Below are positions 39,299-51,880 of a stretch of DNA of 64,000 bases, piece after piece; positions within the stretch are counted from its first letter, which is position 1, and each line of letters begins with the position of its first letter. The stretch comes from Simplicispira lacusdiani. Its GTDB lineage: Bacteria; Pseudomonadota; Gammaproteobacteria; Burkholderiales; Burkholderiaceae_C. The notes under the pieces are model-generated. The model was not told the origin of the DNA and ran no database searches. It saw nothing but the letters and a program-made list of their open reading frames with translations. The DNA lies in contig NZ_QXGR01000006.1 of the NCBI RefSeq assembly GCF_003604195.1, positions 1-64,000 of the forward strand. The letters are read 5' to 3'. The translations under genes and the position numbers were made by a program.

Positions 39299-39434
39299 GT
39301 GCCGAACGGGCGCCGCGCGCGCCCGCTCGGCCATGCGCTGCGCGCTTGTTTCCGCCGTGGGCGGGAGCGTGCGCGCGGGTGCTTCTTGCATGCAAGCCTT
39401 GGGGCGTTTCTTTCAATCTTTTGAGGAGCGTTTC

Positions 39435-40112
39435 ATGCCTTTTTCCGATTCCTTGGATTCCCCCGTTGCCTGTCCTGGCGCCACGCAGGAGGCCGTCGTG
39501 CTCGCGCCGCTGCCCGAGGTGGTCGCCGCCATCGCGACGGGCCGCCCGGTGCTGGTGCTCGACGATGCCGACCGCGAGAACGAGGCCGACCTGGTCTGCG
39601 CCGCCGCCAATATGAGCGAGGCCACCATGGCGCTGATGATCCGCGAGGGCAGCGGCATCGTCTGCCTGTGCCTCACGCCCGGGCATGCCCGGGCGCTGGG
39701 CCTGCGGCCCATGGTGGAGGTGAACCGCTCGGCGTTCTCGACCGCTTTCACGCAGTCCATCGAGGCTGCGCATGGCGTGAGCACCGGCGTTTCGGCCGCC
39801 GACCGGCTGCAGACCGTGCGCTGCGCCCTGCGCATTCCGGCGCCGGGCGCGGCGCCCGAGGTGGTGAGCCCGGGCCATGTGTTTCCGCTGGTGGCGCGTC
39901 CGGGCGGTGTGCTGGAACGCAGCGGCCATACCGAGTCCGCCGTGGACCTGGCCGTGCTCGCCGGCCTGCCGCCCGCGGGCGTGCTGTGCGAGCTGATGAA
40001 CCCCGATGGCAGCATGGCGCGCGGCACCCAGGTGGCGCGCTTCGCGCAAGCGCACGGCCTGCTGTGCACCACGGTGCGGGCCTTGGCGGACTACCGGCGC
40101 ACGCAGGCCTGA
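39435..40112 (+). CDS. ribB: 3,4-dihydroxy-2-butanone-4-phosphate synthase
   Basis: A 225-residue enzyme that turns ribulose 5-phosphate into the four-carbon unit for riboflavin. The metal and substrate block is [18 protein letters not shown], then [22 protein letters not shown]-like [34 protein letters not shown] and [12 protein letters not shown]. The ATG at 39435 is preceded by GAGGA at 39423-39427; longer frames would start inside the riboswitch. Only the RibB domain is present, without a RibA fusion, although many relatives have RibBA. It is regulated by the FMN riboswitch just upstream and ends at a hairpin. Confidence 0.92.
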   Translation: MPFSDSLDSPVACPGATQEAVVLAPLPEVVAAIATGRPVLVLDDADRENEADLVCAAANMSEATMALMIREGSGIVCLCLTPGHARALGLRPMVEVNRSAFSTAFTQSIEAAHGVSTGVSAADRLQTVRCALRIPAPGAAPEVVSPGHVFPLVARPGGVLERSGHTESAVDLAVLAGLPPAGVLCELMNPDGSMARGTQVARFAQAHGLLCTTVRALADYRRTQA

Positions 40113-40119
40113 GCCGGGC

Positions 40120-40143
40120 GCCCGGGCCGTGCGCGGCCCGGGC
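40120..40143. terminator. GC hairpin between convergent ribB and cytochrome genes
   Basis: gcccgggcc (40120-40128) and ggcccgggc (40135-40143) form a 9-bp perfect stem with loop gtgcgc. There is no T tract in either direction, so termination efficiency is uncertain. Confidence 0.4.
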
Positions 40144-40152
40144 AAGGCGGGG

Positions 40153-40743
40153 TCAAGGCAACTGCGACAGGTAATCCGCCACGGCCTTGGCTTCCATCTC
40201 GGTCAGGCGCGAGGCCACCAGGTGCATGGCCTCGTTGTCGTTGGTGCGGGTGCGCAGGTTGAAATCCTTGAGCTGCGACAGCAGGTAGCGCGCGTTCTGC
40301 CCGGCCAGGCGTGGCAGGCTGGCGGTGCCGCTCGCGTTCTCGCCATGGCAGCTGGCGCAGGCGGGCACGCCCGACCAGCTGTTGCCCTTGGTGTAGATGT
40401 AGCGGCCCACCGGAATGATGTCGGCGTCGGCGACGCGGTGCGTGCGCGCCTTCTTGGCGGCGAAGAAGTCGGCCAGGCCCGCGATGGCCTCTTCGGACAG
40501 ATCGGCCACCTGCGGGGCCATGGTTTCGCTGACACGCTTCTTGGACTTGAAGTCCTGCATCTGCTTGACCAGGTATTCGCGGTTCTGCCCCGCCAGCGAC
40601 GGGAAGATCGGCGAGGTGGCATGCCCTTCGGCACCATGGCAGGTGGCGCAGCGGCTGTTGACCAGGGCCTCGGCGGTGGGCTCGGCGGCCCAGGCGGCGG
40701 GTGCGATGAAGGCGCAGGCGAGCGCGAGAGTGTGCAGTTTCAT
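40153..40743 (-). CDS. Dihaem cytochrome c4
   Basis: A 196-residue periplasmic electron carrier with a signal peptide (MKLHTLALACAFIAPAAWAA, cleaved near AAEP). Two haem-binding sites are present: Cys32-Ala-Thr-Cys35-His36 and Cys129-Ala-Ser-Cys132-His133. Each half has the class I pattern FPSLAGQNREYLVKQMQDF and LPRLAGQNARYLLSQLKDF, followed by methionine ligands near SETMAPQVADLS and NEAMHLVA. Cytochrome c4 passes electrons to terminal oxidases. The gene stands alone; the 233-base spacer to the next gene (40744-40975) must hold divergent promoters, and a half-conserved ttgat-ccgc-gtcat lies at 40826-40839. Confidence 0.88.
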   Translation of the reverse strand: MKLHTLALACAFIAPAAWAAEPTAEALVNSRCATCHGAEGHATSPIFPSLAGQNREYLVKQMQDFKSKKRVSETMAPQVADLSEEAIAGLADFFAAKKARTHRVADADIIPVGRYIYTKGNSWSGVPACASCHGENASGTASLPRLAGQNARYLLSQLKDFNLRTRTNDNEAMHLVASRLTEMEAKAVADYLSQLP

Positions 40744-40975
40744 GGGATGTGCGGCGCTAGCGGAAGGATCGAGACGGCGTCCATTGTTCTACCAATCGCC
40801 AGGCTTTGCAGCAGAGGGATATGTCTTGATCCGCGTCATGTGTTTTCCGTGCCGTGGGGCTGGAAGATGGCTGGTGGATGGGGGAAAACGCTGAAGCTGT
40901 CACGAAGCTGACAGTGTGAACCTGGCATTTGCCGATAGCCTGCGCCACCTTTCGTTTTTGAGGCGTAACCCCACC

Positions 40976-42142
40976 ATGAGCCGTCGTCAATTCCTCTTGC
41001 GCGCCACGCAGGCGCTTGCCGCCACCGGTCTGCCCGCCTGGGCCCACAGCGCCCGCGCGGCGGAGATCGAGGTGCCCGCCCGGCAGATCGCGCTGGGCTG
41101 CTCCATCGCGCTCACGGGGCCGCTGGGTGCGGCCGGTGTCGAGCAGCTGGCCGGCATGAAGGCGGCGTTCGCCGAGGTGAACCGCCATGGCGGCATCCAT
41201 GGCCGCGAGATCCACATGGAGGTGAAGGACGATGGCTACGTGCCCGCCAACACCCTGAAGAACGTGACCGAGATGGTGGAGTCGCAGTCGATCTTCGCGC
41301 TGATCTCGCCCCTGGGCACGGCCAATACCGCGGCCATCCTGCCGCTCATCGAGGGCAAGGGCATTCCAACGGTCGGTCCCATCACGGGCGCGCCCTCGGT
41401 GCGCAGCGCCGACCAGCGCAACATCTTCTTCGTGCGCCCCAGCTATGCCGACGAAGCCCGCCGCCTGGTGCAGCAGATGGTGGCCATGGGCCTGCGGCGC
41501 ATCGCCATCGTCTACCTCGACAACCCGTTCGGCAAGGAGGTGCTGGGTTACATGTCCACGGCACTGGACGAGGCCAAGGTCGAGCGCGCCGGTGCCTTCG
41601 CGCTGGCCGTCGATGGCAAGAATGGCGAACAGGTCGCCGAGAAGGTGTTCGCCGACGGCCCCGGCGCCGTGCTGCTGGCCACCACGGGCGTGGCCAACAC
41701 GGCGTTCGTGCTGCCGTTCCGCGCGCGGGCCAAGGGCGTGCCGCTGGCCGGGCTGTCGGTCACCATCTTCCCGTCCGAGCTGCCCAAGCTGGGCGAGGGC
41801 ACGCGCGGCATGGCGGCGGTGCAGGTGTTCCCCGATGCCACGTCGAGCAAATCGATGATGGTGCGCAAGTTCCAGTCCACGATGAAGGCCACCGGGGGCA
41901 ATCCGGATTTCTTCACCAGTGGCAGCAGCCTGGAGGGTTGGATCAACGCGCAGGTGATGATCGAAGGCCTGCGCAACGCTGGCAAGGACCTGAGCCGCGA
42001 GCGGCTTCGCGCGGGCCTGGCCGGCATCCGCGCGCTTTCGTTCGGCGATTTCAGCGTCGGCTTCGGCAACAAGACACCCTATGTGGGTTCCAATTCGATC
42101 TACCTCGCGGTCTACGCCGAGAACGGCCGGCGCCTGAGCTGA
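40976..42142 (+). CDS. Tat-exported periplasmic binding protein, Liv/amide type, without transporter genes
   Basis: A 388-residue type 1 periplasmic binding protein. The N-terminus MSRRQFLLRATQALAATG is a twin-arginine signal (SRRQFLL), so folded export is likely. The mature part has LGCSIALTGPLGAAGVEQLA, AFAEVNRHGGIHGREIHME and VKDDGYVPANTLKNVTEMVE, the LivK-like start. No permease or ATPase gene is near. The next gene, 174 bases downstream, is a soluble hybrid histidine kinase. Lone binding proteins beside sensors may deliver a ligand signal, but this kinase has no periplasmic domain, so the link is tentative. Confidence 0.82.
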   Translation: MSRRQFLLRATQALAATGLPAWAHSARAAEIEVPARQIALGCSIALTGPLGAAGVEQLAGMKAAFAEVNRHGGIHGREIHMEVKDDGYVPANTLKNVTEMVESQSIFALISPLGTANTAAILPLIEGKGIPTVGPITGAPSVRSADQRNIFFVRPSYADEARRLVQQMVAMGLRRIAIVYLDNPFGKEVLGYMSTALDEAKVERAGAFALAVDGKNGEQVAEKVFADGPGAVLLATTGVANTAFVLPFRARAKGVPLAGLSVTIFPSELPKLGEGTRGMAAVQVFPDATSSKSMMVRKFQSTMKATGGNPDFFTSGSSLEGWINAQVMIEGLRNAGKDLSRERLRAGLAGIRALSFGDFSVGFGNKTPYVGSNSIYLAVYAENGRRLS

Positions 42143-42316
42143 CGCGCCGCCCGCCCTGCGCCCGGGCTTGCGCTAGCTCAAACAGGCGCGGCAAAGGCCG
42201 CCCGGATGGCGGTTTGCCACGTTGACGGCGCCTCGGACCGCTGCTGATACTGGCCGCGAACCGCTGGCGGGACGGGACGCACGGCCCGTTTGCCGCGGCA
42301 CGCCACAGGAGGGGCC

Positions 42317-46675
<4,359 letters not shown>

Positions 46676-46691
46676 CGGGCGGCCGCGCCGG

Positions 46692-47600
46692 TCAGCGGCT
46701 GCGCGTCACGTAGCGGTTGCGCCCGGCGCTCTTGGCTTCGTACAGTGCGGCGTCGGCCAGGTCGATCAATACCTGCGCGCTCTCGTCGGCCCGGGGCACG
46801 GCGGTGGCCACGCCCAGGCTGATGGTGATGTAGCTGTGCGTGGACGAGTGTGCGTGCTCCAGGCACTGGGCCACGATGCCCGCGCGCATCTGCTCGGCCA
46901 GGCGCTCGGCACCGCCGCTGTCGGTGGCCGGCAGCACGCAGGCGAACTCCTCGCCACCGCAGCGCGCCACCAGGTCGGTGGTGCGCGTCACGCACGATGC
47001 CAGCGCCCGGGCCACATGGATCAGGCAGTGGTCGCCACGGGGGTGGCCGTAGTGGTCGTTGAAGGCCTTGAAGTGGTCGATGTCGATGGCGATCAGCGAG
47101 AGGGGGGTTTGCTCGCGCGCGGCGCGGCGCCACTCTGCCGCCAGGTAGTCGTCGAAGCGGCGCCGGTTGCTGATGCCGGTGAGGTGGTCCTGCGTGGTCA
47201 GGCGCTCCAGCAAGTCGCGGCTGCGCTTGAGGTCGATGTGGTTGCGCACCCGTGCCTGCACGATGGACGGGCGGATGGGCTTGACGATGTAATCGATGGC
47301 GCCGAGTGAGAGCCCCCGGGCCTCGTCCTCTTCCTCGTCGCGCGAGGAGATGAACAGCACCGGAATGCGCGCCGTCGCCGGGTTGTGCTTGAGCCGCGTG
47401 CAGACCTCGTAGCCATCCATGCCGGGCATCATCACATCGAGCAGGATGAGGTCGGGCGGTTCGGCCGCCGTGGCCAGCGCCAGGGCCCGTTCGCCATTGA
47501 TGGCCACCTTGACCTTGTAGTGCTCCTTGAGCACGGCCGAGATCACCTGCAGGTTCTCGGGGGAGTCGTCCACCACCAGAATGCTTGCCTGTGGTTCCAT
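46692..47600 (-). CDS. Response regulator with receiver and GGDEF domains
   Basis: A 302-residue diguanylate cyclase. The receiver (residues about 5-120) has SILVVDDSPENLQVISAVL, phosphoacceptor Asp in LILLDVMMPGMDGYE, and the Lys in DYIVKPIRP. The GGDEF domain has TQDHLTGISNRRRFDDYL, IDIDHFKAFNDHYGHPRGD and active site RCGGEEFACVL. RTTD lies five residues before GGEEF as inhibitory site. The start at 47600 follows GGAGGCAGGCG. It is convergent with the hybrid kinase, 16 bases apart at the stops, so the kinase HPt domain could phosphorylate it (inference). Confidence 0.88.
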   Translation of the reverse strand: MEPQASILVVDDSPENLQVISAVLKEHYKVKVAINGERALALATAAEPPDLILLDVMMPGMDGYEVCTRLKHNPATARIPVLFISSRDEEEDEARGLSLGAIDYIVKPIRPSIVQARVRNHIDLKRSRDLLERLTTQDHLTGISNRRRFDDYLAAEWRRAAREQTPLSLIAIDIDHFKAFNDHYGHPRGDHCLIHVARALASCVTRTTDLVARCGGEEFACVLPATDSGGAERLAEQMRAGIVAQCLEHAHSSTHSYITISLGVATAVPRADESAQVLIDLADAALYEAKSAGRNRYVTRSR

Positions 47601-47781
47601 CGCCTGCCTCCATGGCATACCCGTTTGGGCCGAGCCTTCACCGTATGCTTTTCCGGGGGAAATGCCTACGTGGTTTGCCCCGGCGGGGCACGGGAAAACA
47701 GCGGTGGGCTGCGCTGGATCAATGCGCATCCATGACGGGCGAACAAGGTGCGGAAGCAGGTTGACGCAATCGCCGCATGGG

Positions 47782-48375
47782 TCACACCCAGCCCAGCACC
47801 CCCAGCAGCGCGCCCGCGCCCAGCATCCACAGCAGATGCAGCCGGGTGCGCCACACCAGCAGCGCGGCGGCGGCCGTCAGCAGCCACAGCGGCCAGTCGG
47901 TGGCGGGCTGGCCCTGGGCCCGTCCCAGCACCCAGGTGGCCGCCATCAGCAGGCCGATGACCAGCGGCGCCATGCCCTGCTTGAAGGCGCGCACCGCGCG
48001 GCGCTCGCGGTTGCGGTGCGCCCAGCGCGTGGCCAGCCAGGTCAGCGTGGCGCTGGGCAGCATGATGCCCAGCATGCACAGTGCCGCGCCCAGCAGCCCG
48101 TAGGCCCAGCCCATGGCGCCGGGGCCGCCGGCGTTCAGGCCCACATGCCAGCCCAGCAGGGCGATGAACAGCACGTTGGGTCCCGGCGCGGCCTGGGCGA
48201 TGGCGATGCTGGCGTTGAACTGCATGTCGGTCAGCCAGGCATTGCGGTCCACCAGGAAGCGGTGCATGTCGGGCGCCGTGGCGATGGCGCCACCCACCGC
48301 CAGCAGCGAAATGGAAAGGTAGTAGAGGAACAGGTGCAGCCAGTCCAGCGGCTGCAGGGTGATGGCGTGCGTCAT
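47782..48375 (-). CDS. Chromate transporter, second half (ChrA C-terminal type)
   Basis: A 197-residue inner-membrane protein. The CHR signature AIAQAAPGPNVLFIALLGWH is present, with several hydrophobic segments. It is one half of a split, short-chain CHR pair; the two halves together resemble a full-length ChrA. The ATG at 48375 overlaps the stop of the first half by four bases (ATGA). Full-length ChrA exports chromate; many short-chain pairs do too, but the natural substrate is not sure. The 182-base spacer 47601-47781 shows no further gene. Confidence 0.82.
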   Translation of the reverse strand: MTHAITLQPLDWLHLFLYYLSISLLAVGGAIATAPDMHRFLVDRNAWLTDMQFNASIAIAQAAPGPNVLFIALLGWHVGLNAGGPGAMGWAYGLLGAALCMLGIMLPSATLTWLATRWAHRNRERRAVRAFKQGMAPLVIGLLMAATWVLGRAQGQPATDWPLWLLTAAAALLVWRTRLHLLWMLGAGALLGVLGWV

Positions 48376-48953
48376 GGCGCGAGCTTTCGCCAGGTCAGCA
48401 CGCAGGCCGCGCCGCCCACCACGAGCAGCAGCCCGTACAGCGGCACGCGCAGCCACACGATGGCGGCGAACGCCACCGCCGCGATCACCGCGCACGGCAC
48501 CGGACCCAGCGGGTGCGTGCGCAGCGCGGCGGCCAGCTTCAGGCCCATGCCGCCGATCAGCCCGGCCGCCACCGCGCCCATGCCGCGCAGCGCCCCGGCC
48601 ATGGCCGGGTGCGTGGCCCACTGCGCATAGACCAGCGCCACCGCCAGCGCGATCGCCAGCGGGAACGACAGCATGCCCGCCAGCGCCGCGAAGGCGCCGC
48701 GCAGGCCGAAATGCCGGTCGCCGATCATGATGGAGAGGTTGACCACGTTGGGCCCCGGCATCACCTGGGCCACGGCCCAGTCCTCCAGGAACTCCTCGTT
48801 CGTCATCCAGCGCTTCTTCTCCACCAGCTCGCGCTGCACCACGGCCACCACGCCGCCAAAGCCCTGCAGGGCCAGCCAGGTGAAGGACCAGAACAGATCG
48901 GCCGGGTTGCGAGGCCGGGGGCGGGTATCGGGCGGCAGAGGATCGGGGACCAT
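48372..48953 (-). CDS. Chromate transporter, first half (ChrA N-terminal type)
   Basis: A 193-residue inner-membrane protein. The CHR motif FWSFTWLALQGFGGVVAVVQ, RELVEKKRWMTNEEFLEDWA and AVAQVMPGPNVVNLSIMIG are typical of the N-terminal CHR half. Transcription runs into the second half with coupled translation. An interspersed repeat lies directly before the start (48955-49019), so its promoter is either in or beyond this element. No ChrB-type regulator is adjacent. Confidence 0.82.
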   Translation of the reverse strand: MVPDPLPPDTRPRPRNPADLFWSFTWLALQGFGGVVAVVQRELVEKKRWMTNEEFLEDWAVAQVMPGPNVVNLSIMIGDRHFGLRGAFAALAGMLSFPLAIALAVALVYAQWATHPAMAGALRGMGAVAAGLIGGMGLKLAAALRTHPLGPVPCAVIAAVAFAAIVWLRVPLYGLLLVVGGAACVLTWRKLAP

Positions 48954-48954
48954 G

Positions 48955-49019
48955 GGTTTGAATGAAAAATGGCCTTGGCGCCCATGGGTAAAGCGCTATA
49001 AGCTATATAAATAATAGCA
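48955..49019 (-). repeat. Interspersed palindromic repeat before the chromate transporter pair
   Basis: On the minus strand: tgctattatttatatagc, ttatagcgctttaccc, gggcgccaaggccattttt. It ends one base from the start codon at 48953. The repeat therefore supplies the leader of this operon. Confidence 0.65.
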
Positions 49020-49110
49020 TTTCAGTTGAATGCTATGTGTCCCAATGGTACGCTTGCGCGCACCCGCCAGCCGCGCTGGCGCCCCTTTCCATGCTTGCAG
49101 GACTTCCCCC

Positions 49111-49956
49111 ATGAAACTCATCCGTTACGGCCAGCCCGGTGCCGAGCGCCCGGGCCTCGTCGACGCCCAGGGCGTGCTGCGCGACCTCTCCATGCTGCTG
49201 GCCGACATCGGTCCCGCGCAGCTGGCCCCCCGCACCCTGGCGGCGCTGGCCGCCATCGATGCCGCGCGCCTGCCCGCCGTCGAAGGCCAGCCGCGCCTGG
49301 GTTGCCCGGTGGGCGGCGTGGGCAAGATCGTCTGCGTGGGCCTGAACTACCGCGACCACGCGCTCGAAGCCGGCATGCAGCCGCCCGCCGAACCTGTGCT
49401 GTTCATGAAGGCCGTCACGGCCATCGCCGGCCCCAACGATGCGCTGCGCATCCCGCCCGGTGCGCTCAAGACCGACTGGGAGGTGGAGCTGGGCATCGTC
49501 ATCGGCACGCGCGCCCAGCGCATCGCCGAGGCCGACGCGCTGGGCCATGTGGCGGGCTACGTGCTGGCCAACGACGTGTCCGAGCGTGCCTGGCAGATTG
49601 AGCGCGGCGGCCAGTGGGACAAGGGCAAGAGCCACGACGGCTTCGCCCCCATCGGCCCATGGCTGCTCACGGCCGACGAGGTGACCGACCCACACGCCAT
49701 CGACCTGTGGCTGGAGGTGAACGGCCGGCGCGTGCAGGACGGCAGCACGCGCAACTTCATTTTCGGCGTGCCCACGGTGCTGGCCTACATCAGCCAGTTC
49801 ATGACGCTGGAGCCCGGCGACATCGTGCTCACCGGCACGCCCGCTGGCGTGGGCCTGGGCCAGAAGCCCGCGCCCTGGTTCCTCAAGCCCGGCGACGTGC
49901 TGCGCCTGGGCGCCACGGGGCTGGGCGAGCAGTCGCAGATGTGTGTGGGCGGCTGA
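49111..49956 (+). CDS. Fumarylacetoacetate hydrolase-family protein
   Basis: A 281-residue metal-dependent enzyme of the FAH family, which includes hydratases, decarboxylases and acylpyruvases of 2-keto acids. The metal-site block is VGLNYRDHALEAGMQPPAEP, then KTDWEVELGIVIG with two glutamates and GYVLANDVSERAWQ with an aspartate. The late region has GDIVLTGTPAGVGLGQKP. The start at 49111 fits the family start MKLIRYG. Substrate is unknown; ureidoglycolate lyase-like or 2-hydroxyhepta-2,4-diene-1,7-dioate isomerase-like roles are both named for such proteins. Its TGA is directly adjacent to the TCA (reverse stop) of the next gene. Confidence 0.85.
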   Translation: MKLIRYGQPGAERPGLVDAQGVLRDLSMLLADIGPAQLAPRTLAALAAIDAARLPAVEGQPRLGCPVGGVGKIVCVGLNYRDHALEAGMQPPAEPVLFMKAVTAIAGPNDALRIPPGALKTDWEVELGIVIGTRAQRIAEADALGHVAGYVLANDVSERAWQIERGGQWDKGKSHDGFAPIGPWLLTADEVTDPHAIDLWLEVNGRRVQDGSTRNFIFGVPTVLAYISQFMTLEPGDIVLTGTPAGVGLGQKPAPWFLKPGDVLRLGATGLGEQSQMCVGG

Positions 49957-50241
49957 TCAGCCCAGCTTCCCGCGCAGCGGGTGGTCGGTGTCGCGCCAGC
50001 CGGCCTTCTCGATCAGCCCGACCTTGAAGATCTTGAGATCCGCCTGGTTTTCGTGCTTGACCCGGAAGATCTTGAAGCTGGCCCGGTTCCCGTACTGCAC
50101 GAAGAACCAGTTCGCATCGCCCGTGGCCTGGGTTTCATAGGCGGCCTCGTGCCAGCACAGATCGGCCTGGCTCTCGTGGTGCACCTCGCAGACGGTCGCG
50201 TCGGCCAGATTCGCGTACCTGACTTCCAGGATTCTTGCCAT
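49957..50241 (-). CDS. DUF6150 family protein with internal strand repeats
   Basis: A 94-residue protein. It starts MARILEVRYANLADATV and is built from short repeats ending in xQADL or similar: VHHESQADLCWHEA, YETQATGDANWFFVQ, YGNRASFKIFRVK, HENQADLKIFKVG, ending KAGWRD. This matches the DUF6150 pattern, a beta-rich family of unknown function often present in short secreted or cytoplasmic proteins. No signal peptide is seen. Each repeat is about 11-14 residues and may be one beta hairpin. The start at 50241 begins the repeat unit; a longer reading to 50268 adds a polar leader. Confidence 0.75.
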   Translation of the reverse strand: MARILEVRYANLADATVCEVHHESQADLCWHEAAYETQATGDANWFFVQYGNRASFKIFRVKHENQADLKIFKVGLIEKAGWRDTDHPLRGKLG

Positions 50242-50373
50242 GGGCGCCCCCTTCCAGGGATGAAACAAATGTCAGCGCTGATGCAGTGGGCCGGGTGCGC
50301 TGCCATGGAGACAGGGTAGCGAAAAAATGCCGACGCTGCGATGGGGATGTACCCACATCTCAAACCGATGCCG

Positions 50374-50841
50374 TCAGCCCCGCCAGGCCGTGCCTCCCTC
50401 CACCTGCACGGCCTGGGCGCGGCCCAGGGCTTCGAGGGTTTGCAAGAGCGTGGGCAGGCCCTTCTTCCACGGGCCGCGGCCCTTGAAGCGTCGCTCGATG
50501 GCGCTCCAGGACAGCGGCGTGGGGCTGGCGGCCAGGGCGGCGGCCACGGCGCGCACCTGCTCGGGCAGGGTGGGGGGCCAGGGGTACTGCGCGGGTTTGG
50601 TTTGCTCTTGTTTTGATAGCTGTTTTTCACTATCGAAATCAGCCTCTTGCGCTTGTTTTCCCTGCGGTAGCAGCTCCTGTTTTTGTAGTGAATTTTGCGG
50701 ATTTTTAAACTCGGAGCGCAGCCAGCGCACGCGGCCCTGGGTTTCTTCGGCTGCGTTGTGTGTTGAGTCGAGGCTCAAGGCGTGAGGGTCGGCATGGCGA
50801 GCCTCGAAGAGGTTATTGCGCTCGCAATACTGGCGCGCCAC
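50374..50841 (-). pseudogene. Tail fragment, possibly of a DNA methyltransferase/restriction protein
   Basis: A 155-codon open frame from GTG 50841, with a TGA four codons upstream. The N-terminal text ARQYCERNNLFEARH, ETQGRVRWLRSEFKNP and the later winged-helix-like SWSAIERRFKGRGPWKKGLP resemble, from memory, the C-terminal part of large class I DNA methyltransferases. The catalytic domain is absent. The middle (QNSLQKQELLPQGKQAQEAD) is encoded by repeat-like sequence. A decayed remnant is the simplest reading; an independent small DNA-binding protein is possible. The upstream gene starts at 50933 on the other strand, so nothing larger is adjacent. Confidence 0.4.
50612..50700 (-). repeat. 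Divergent repeat copies inside the fragment
   Basis: On the minus strand, actacaaaaacaggagctgc, taccgcagggaaaacaagcg and caagaggctgatttc follow the same order as the interspersed element, with a second gatagtg...cagctatc hairpin after it. It looks like one degraded copy plus part of another. Confidence 0.4.
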
Positions 50842-50932
50842 TGCTTTTGATCAAGAGGCCAGCATCTTTTGCTTTCTGGGCCAGGGGCCGGGCGATAGAC
50901 TGGGTTACGGTCTGTTTCAGAAAGGGGTTTTC

Positions 50933-51577
50933 ATGCTGCGATCACTGTCTTTGATGGCACTGGCTCTGTGGGCGGGGGCGGTGTCCGCCACGCCCCGCAT
51001 TACCTCGTACAACGCGGAGTGCCATGCGTGCGGCGAGAAGCGGGTGCAAATGGGCAGCCACAGTTTTTGTGCCCTGTCGTATGTGCACAGCGGGGGCTTC
51101 AACAGCTATTGCGCTGTGGGCGGCTCTCCAAAATCCTGGTTTCTGATCGCCAAGGACCCCGACGCGGGTGAAACGCAGGCCTGCGGCGCTGTGTGCATGG
51201 ACCTGGACGACTCTGCCGGTGGCGCCGATCCGGTGGTGGCTCCACCGTCGCCTCCGCCCGTTTCGCGCCCCACGCCCGCGCCCGTGGATCGCCCCGATCC
51301 TGCTCCGGGTGGGGTGCCCGACACGTTTGGCCCCTACCAGTCGACGTTCGGCACGCTGACGATGCAGCGCAGTGGCAACCGTGTCACGGGCACCTATACG
51401 CACAAGGGTGGTCGCGTGGAGGGCTCGCTCAGCGGCAACACGCTGACCGGGCGCTGGACCCAGACCAATGGCGAGGGCCGCATGGTGTTCCGCTTCAACC
51501 CGGATTTTTCAGGTTTTACCGGCATGTGGAGCTACGGCGATGCCGCGCCCAACCAGGAGTGGAACGGGCGCCGGTGA
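50933..51577 (+). CDS. Secreted cysteine-rich protein with proline linker and C-terminal beta domain
   Basis: A 214-residue exported protein, not recognised as a named family. The signal peptide is MLRSLSLMALALWAGAVSA, cleaved before TPRI. Residues about 20-95 have seven cysteines (AECHACGEKRV, SFCALSYV, NSYCAVGG, QACGAVCMDLD), suggesting disulfides. A proline-rich linker follows (VAPPSPPPVSRPTPAPVDRP). Residues about 135-214 form a glycine-rich beta domain (YQSTFGTLTMQRSGNRVTGT, GNTLTGRWTQTNGEG, PDFSGFTGMWSYG) like small lipocalin-type or lysozyme-inhibitor barrels. AAAGGGG lies upstream of the ATG. It stands alone. Confidence 0.6.
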   Translation: MLRSLSLMALALWAGAVSATPRITSYNAECHACGEKRVQMGSHSFCALSYVHSGGFNSYCAVGGSPKSWFLIAKDPDAGETQACGAVCMDLDDSAGGADPVVAPPSPPPVSRPTPAPVDRPDPAPGGVPDTFGPYQSTFGTLTMQRSGNRVTGTYTHKGGRVEGSLSGNTLTGRWTQTNGEGRMVFRFNPDFSGFTGMWSYGDAAPNQEWNGRR

Positions 51578-51599
51578 GTCTCGGATCGGTAGCAGGCTC

Positions 51600-51815
51600 T
51601 CAGGCGTAGGTATTGAGCTGCGTCCCCAGCGAGCCCGAGGTGGCGAGCTGGGGCTGTGGCACGGACTGCACCATGGCTTCGATCATGGTGTCGGCGGCGG
51701 CCTCCTGTACGTCGAGTGCCTTTTTCAGCATGGCGATGTTGACGGCGTCGGACGTCTTGGCGCTGGCCATGGCGGTGGCGGTGCTGACGATGTTGTTGGC
51801 GAGGGACACATCCAT
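51600..51815 (-). CDS. YjfB-like small protein
   Basis: A 71-residue helical protein beginning MDVSLANNIVSTATAMASAK and continuing SDAVNIAMLKKALDVQEAAADTMIEAM. This fits the YjfB family, small proteins seen in motile bacteria and in B. subtilis under the motility sigma factor. No transmembrane segment or signal is present. The start at 51815 is the first ATG of the conserved part. It lies alone between yigZ and the secreted cysteine-rich gene; the function is unknown. Confidence 0.65.
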   Translation of the reverse strand: MDVSLANNIVSTATAMASAKTSDAVNIAMLKKALDVQEAAADTMIEAMVQSVPQPQLATSGSLGTQLNTYA

Positions 51816-51880
51816 GGGGCAACTCCAGGCAGGGGATGCGTGGTTATCGGCGCGCGCGCCGGTTTCTGTAGGGTATTCCG

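Noticed and set aside
40826..40839. FNR-like half box ttgat-ccgc-gtcat near the cytochrome c4 gene
   Set aside because: Only one half matches well and its distance to any good -10 is unsuitable, so it is not listed as a site.
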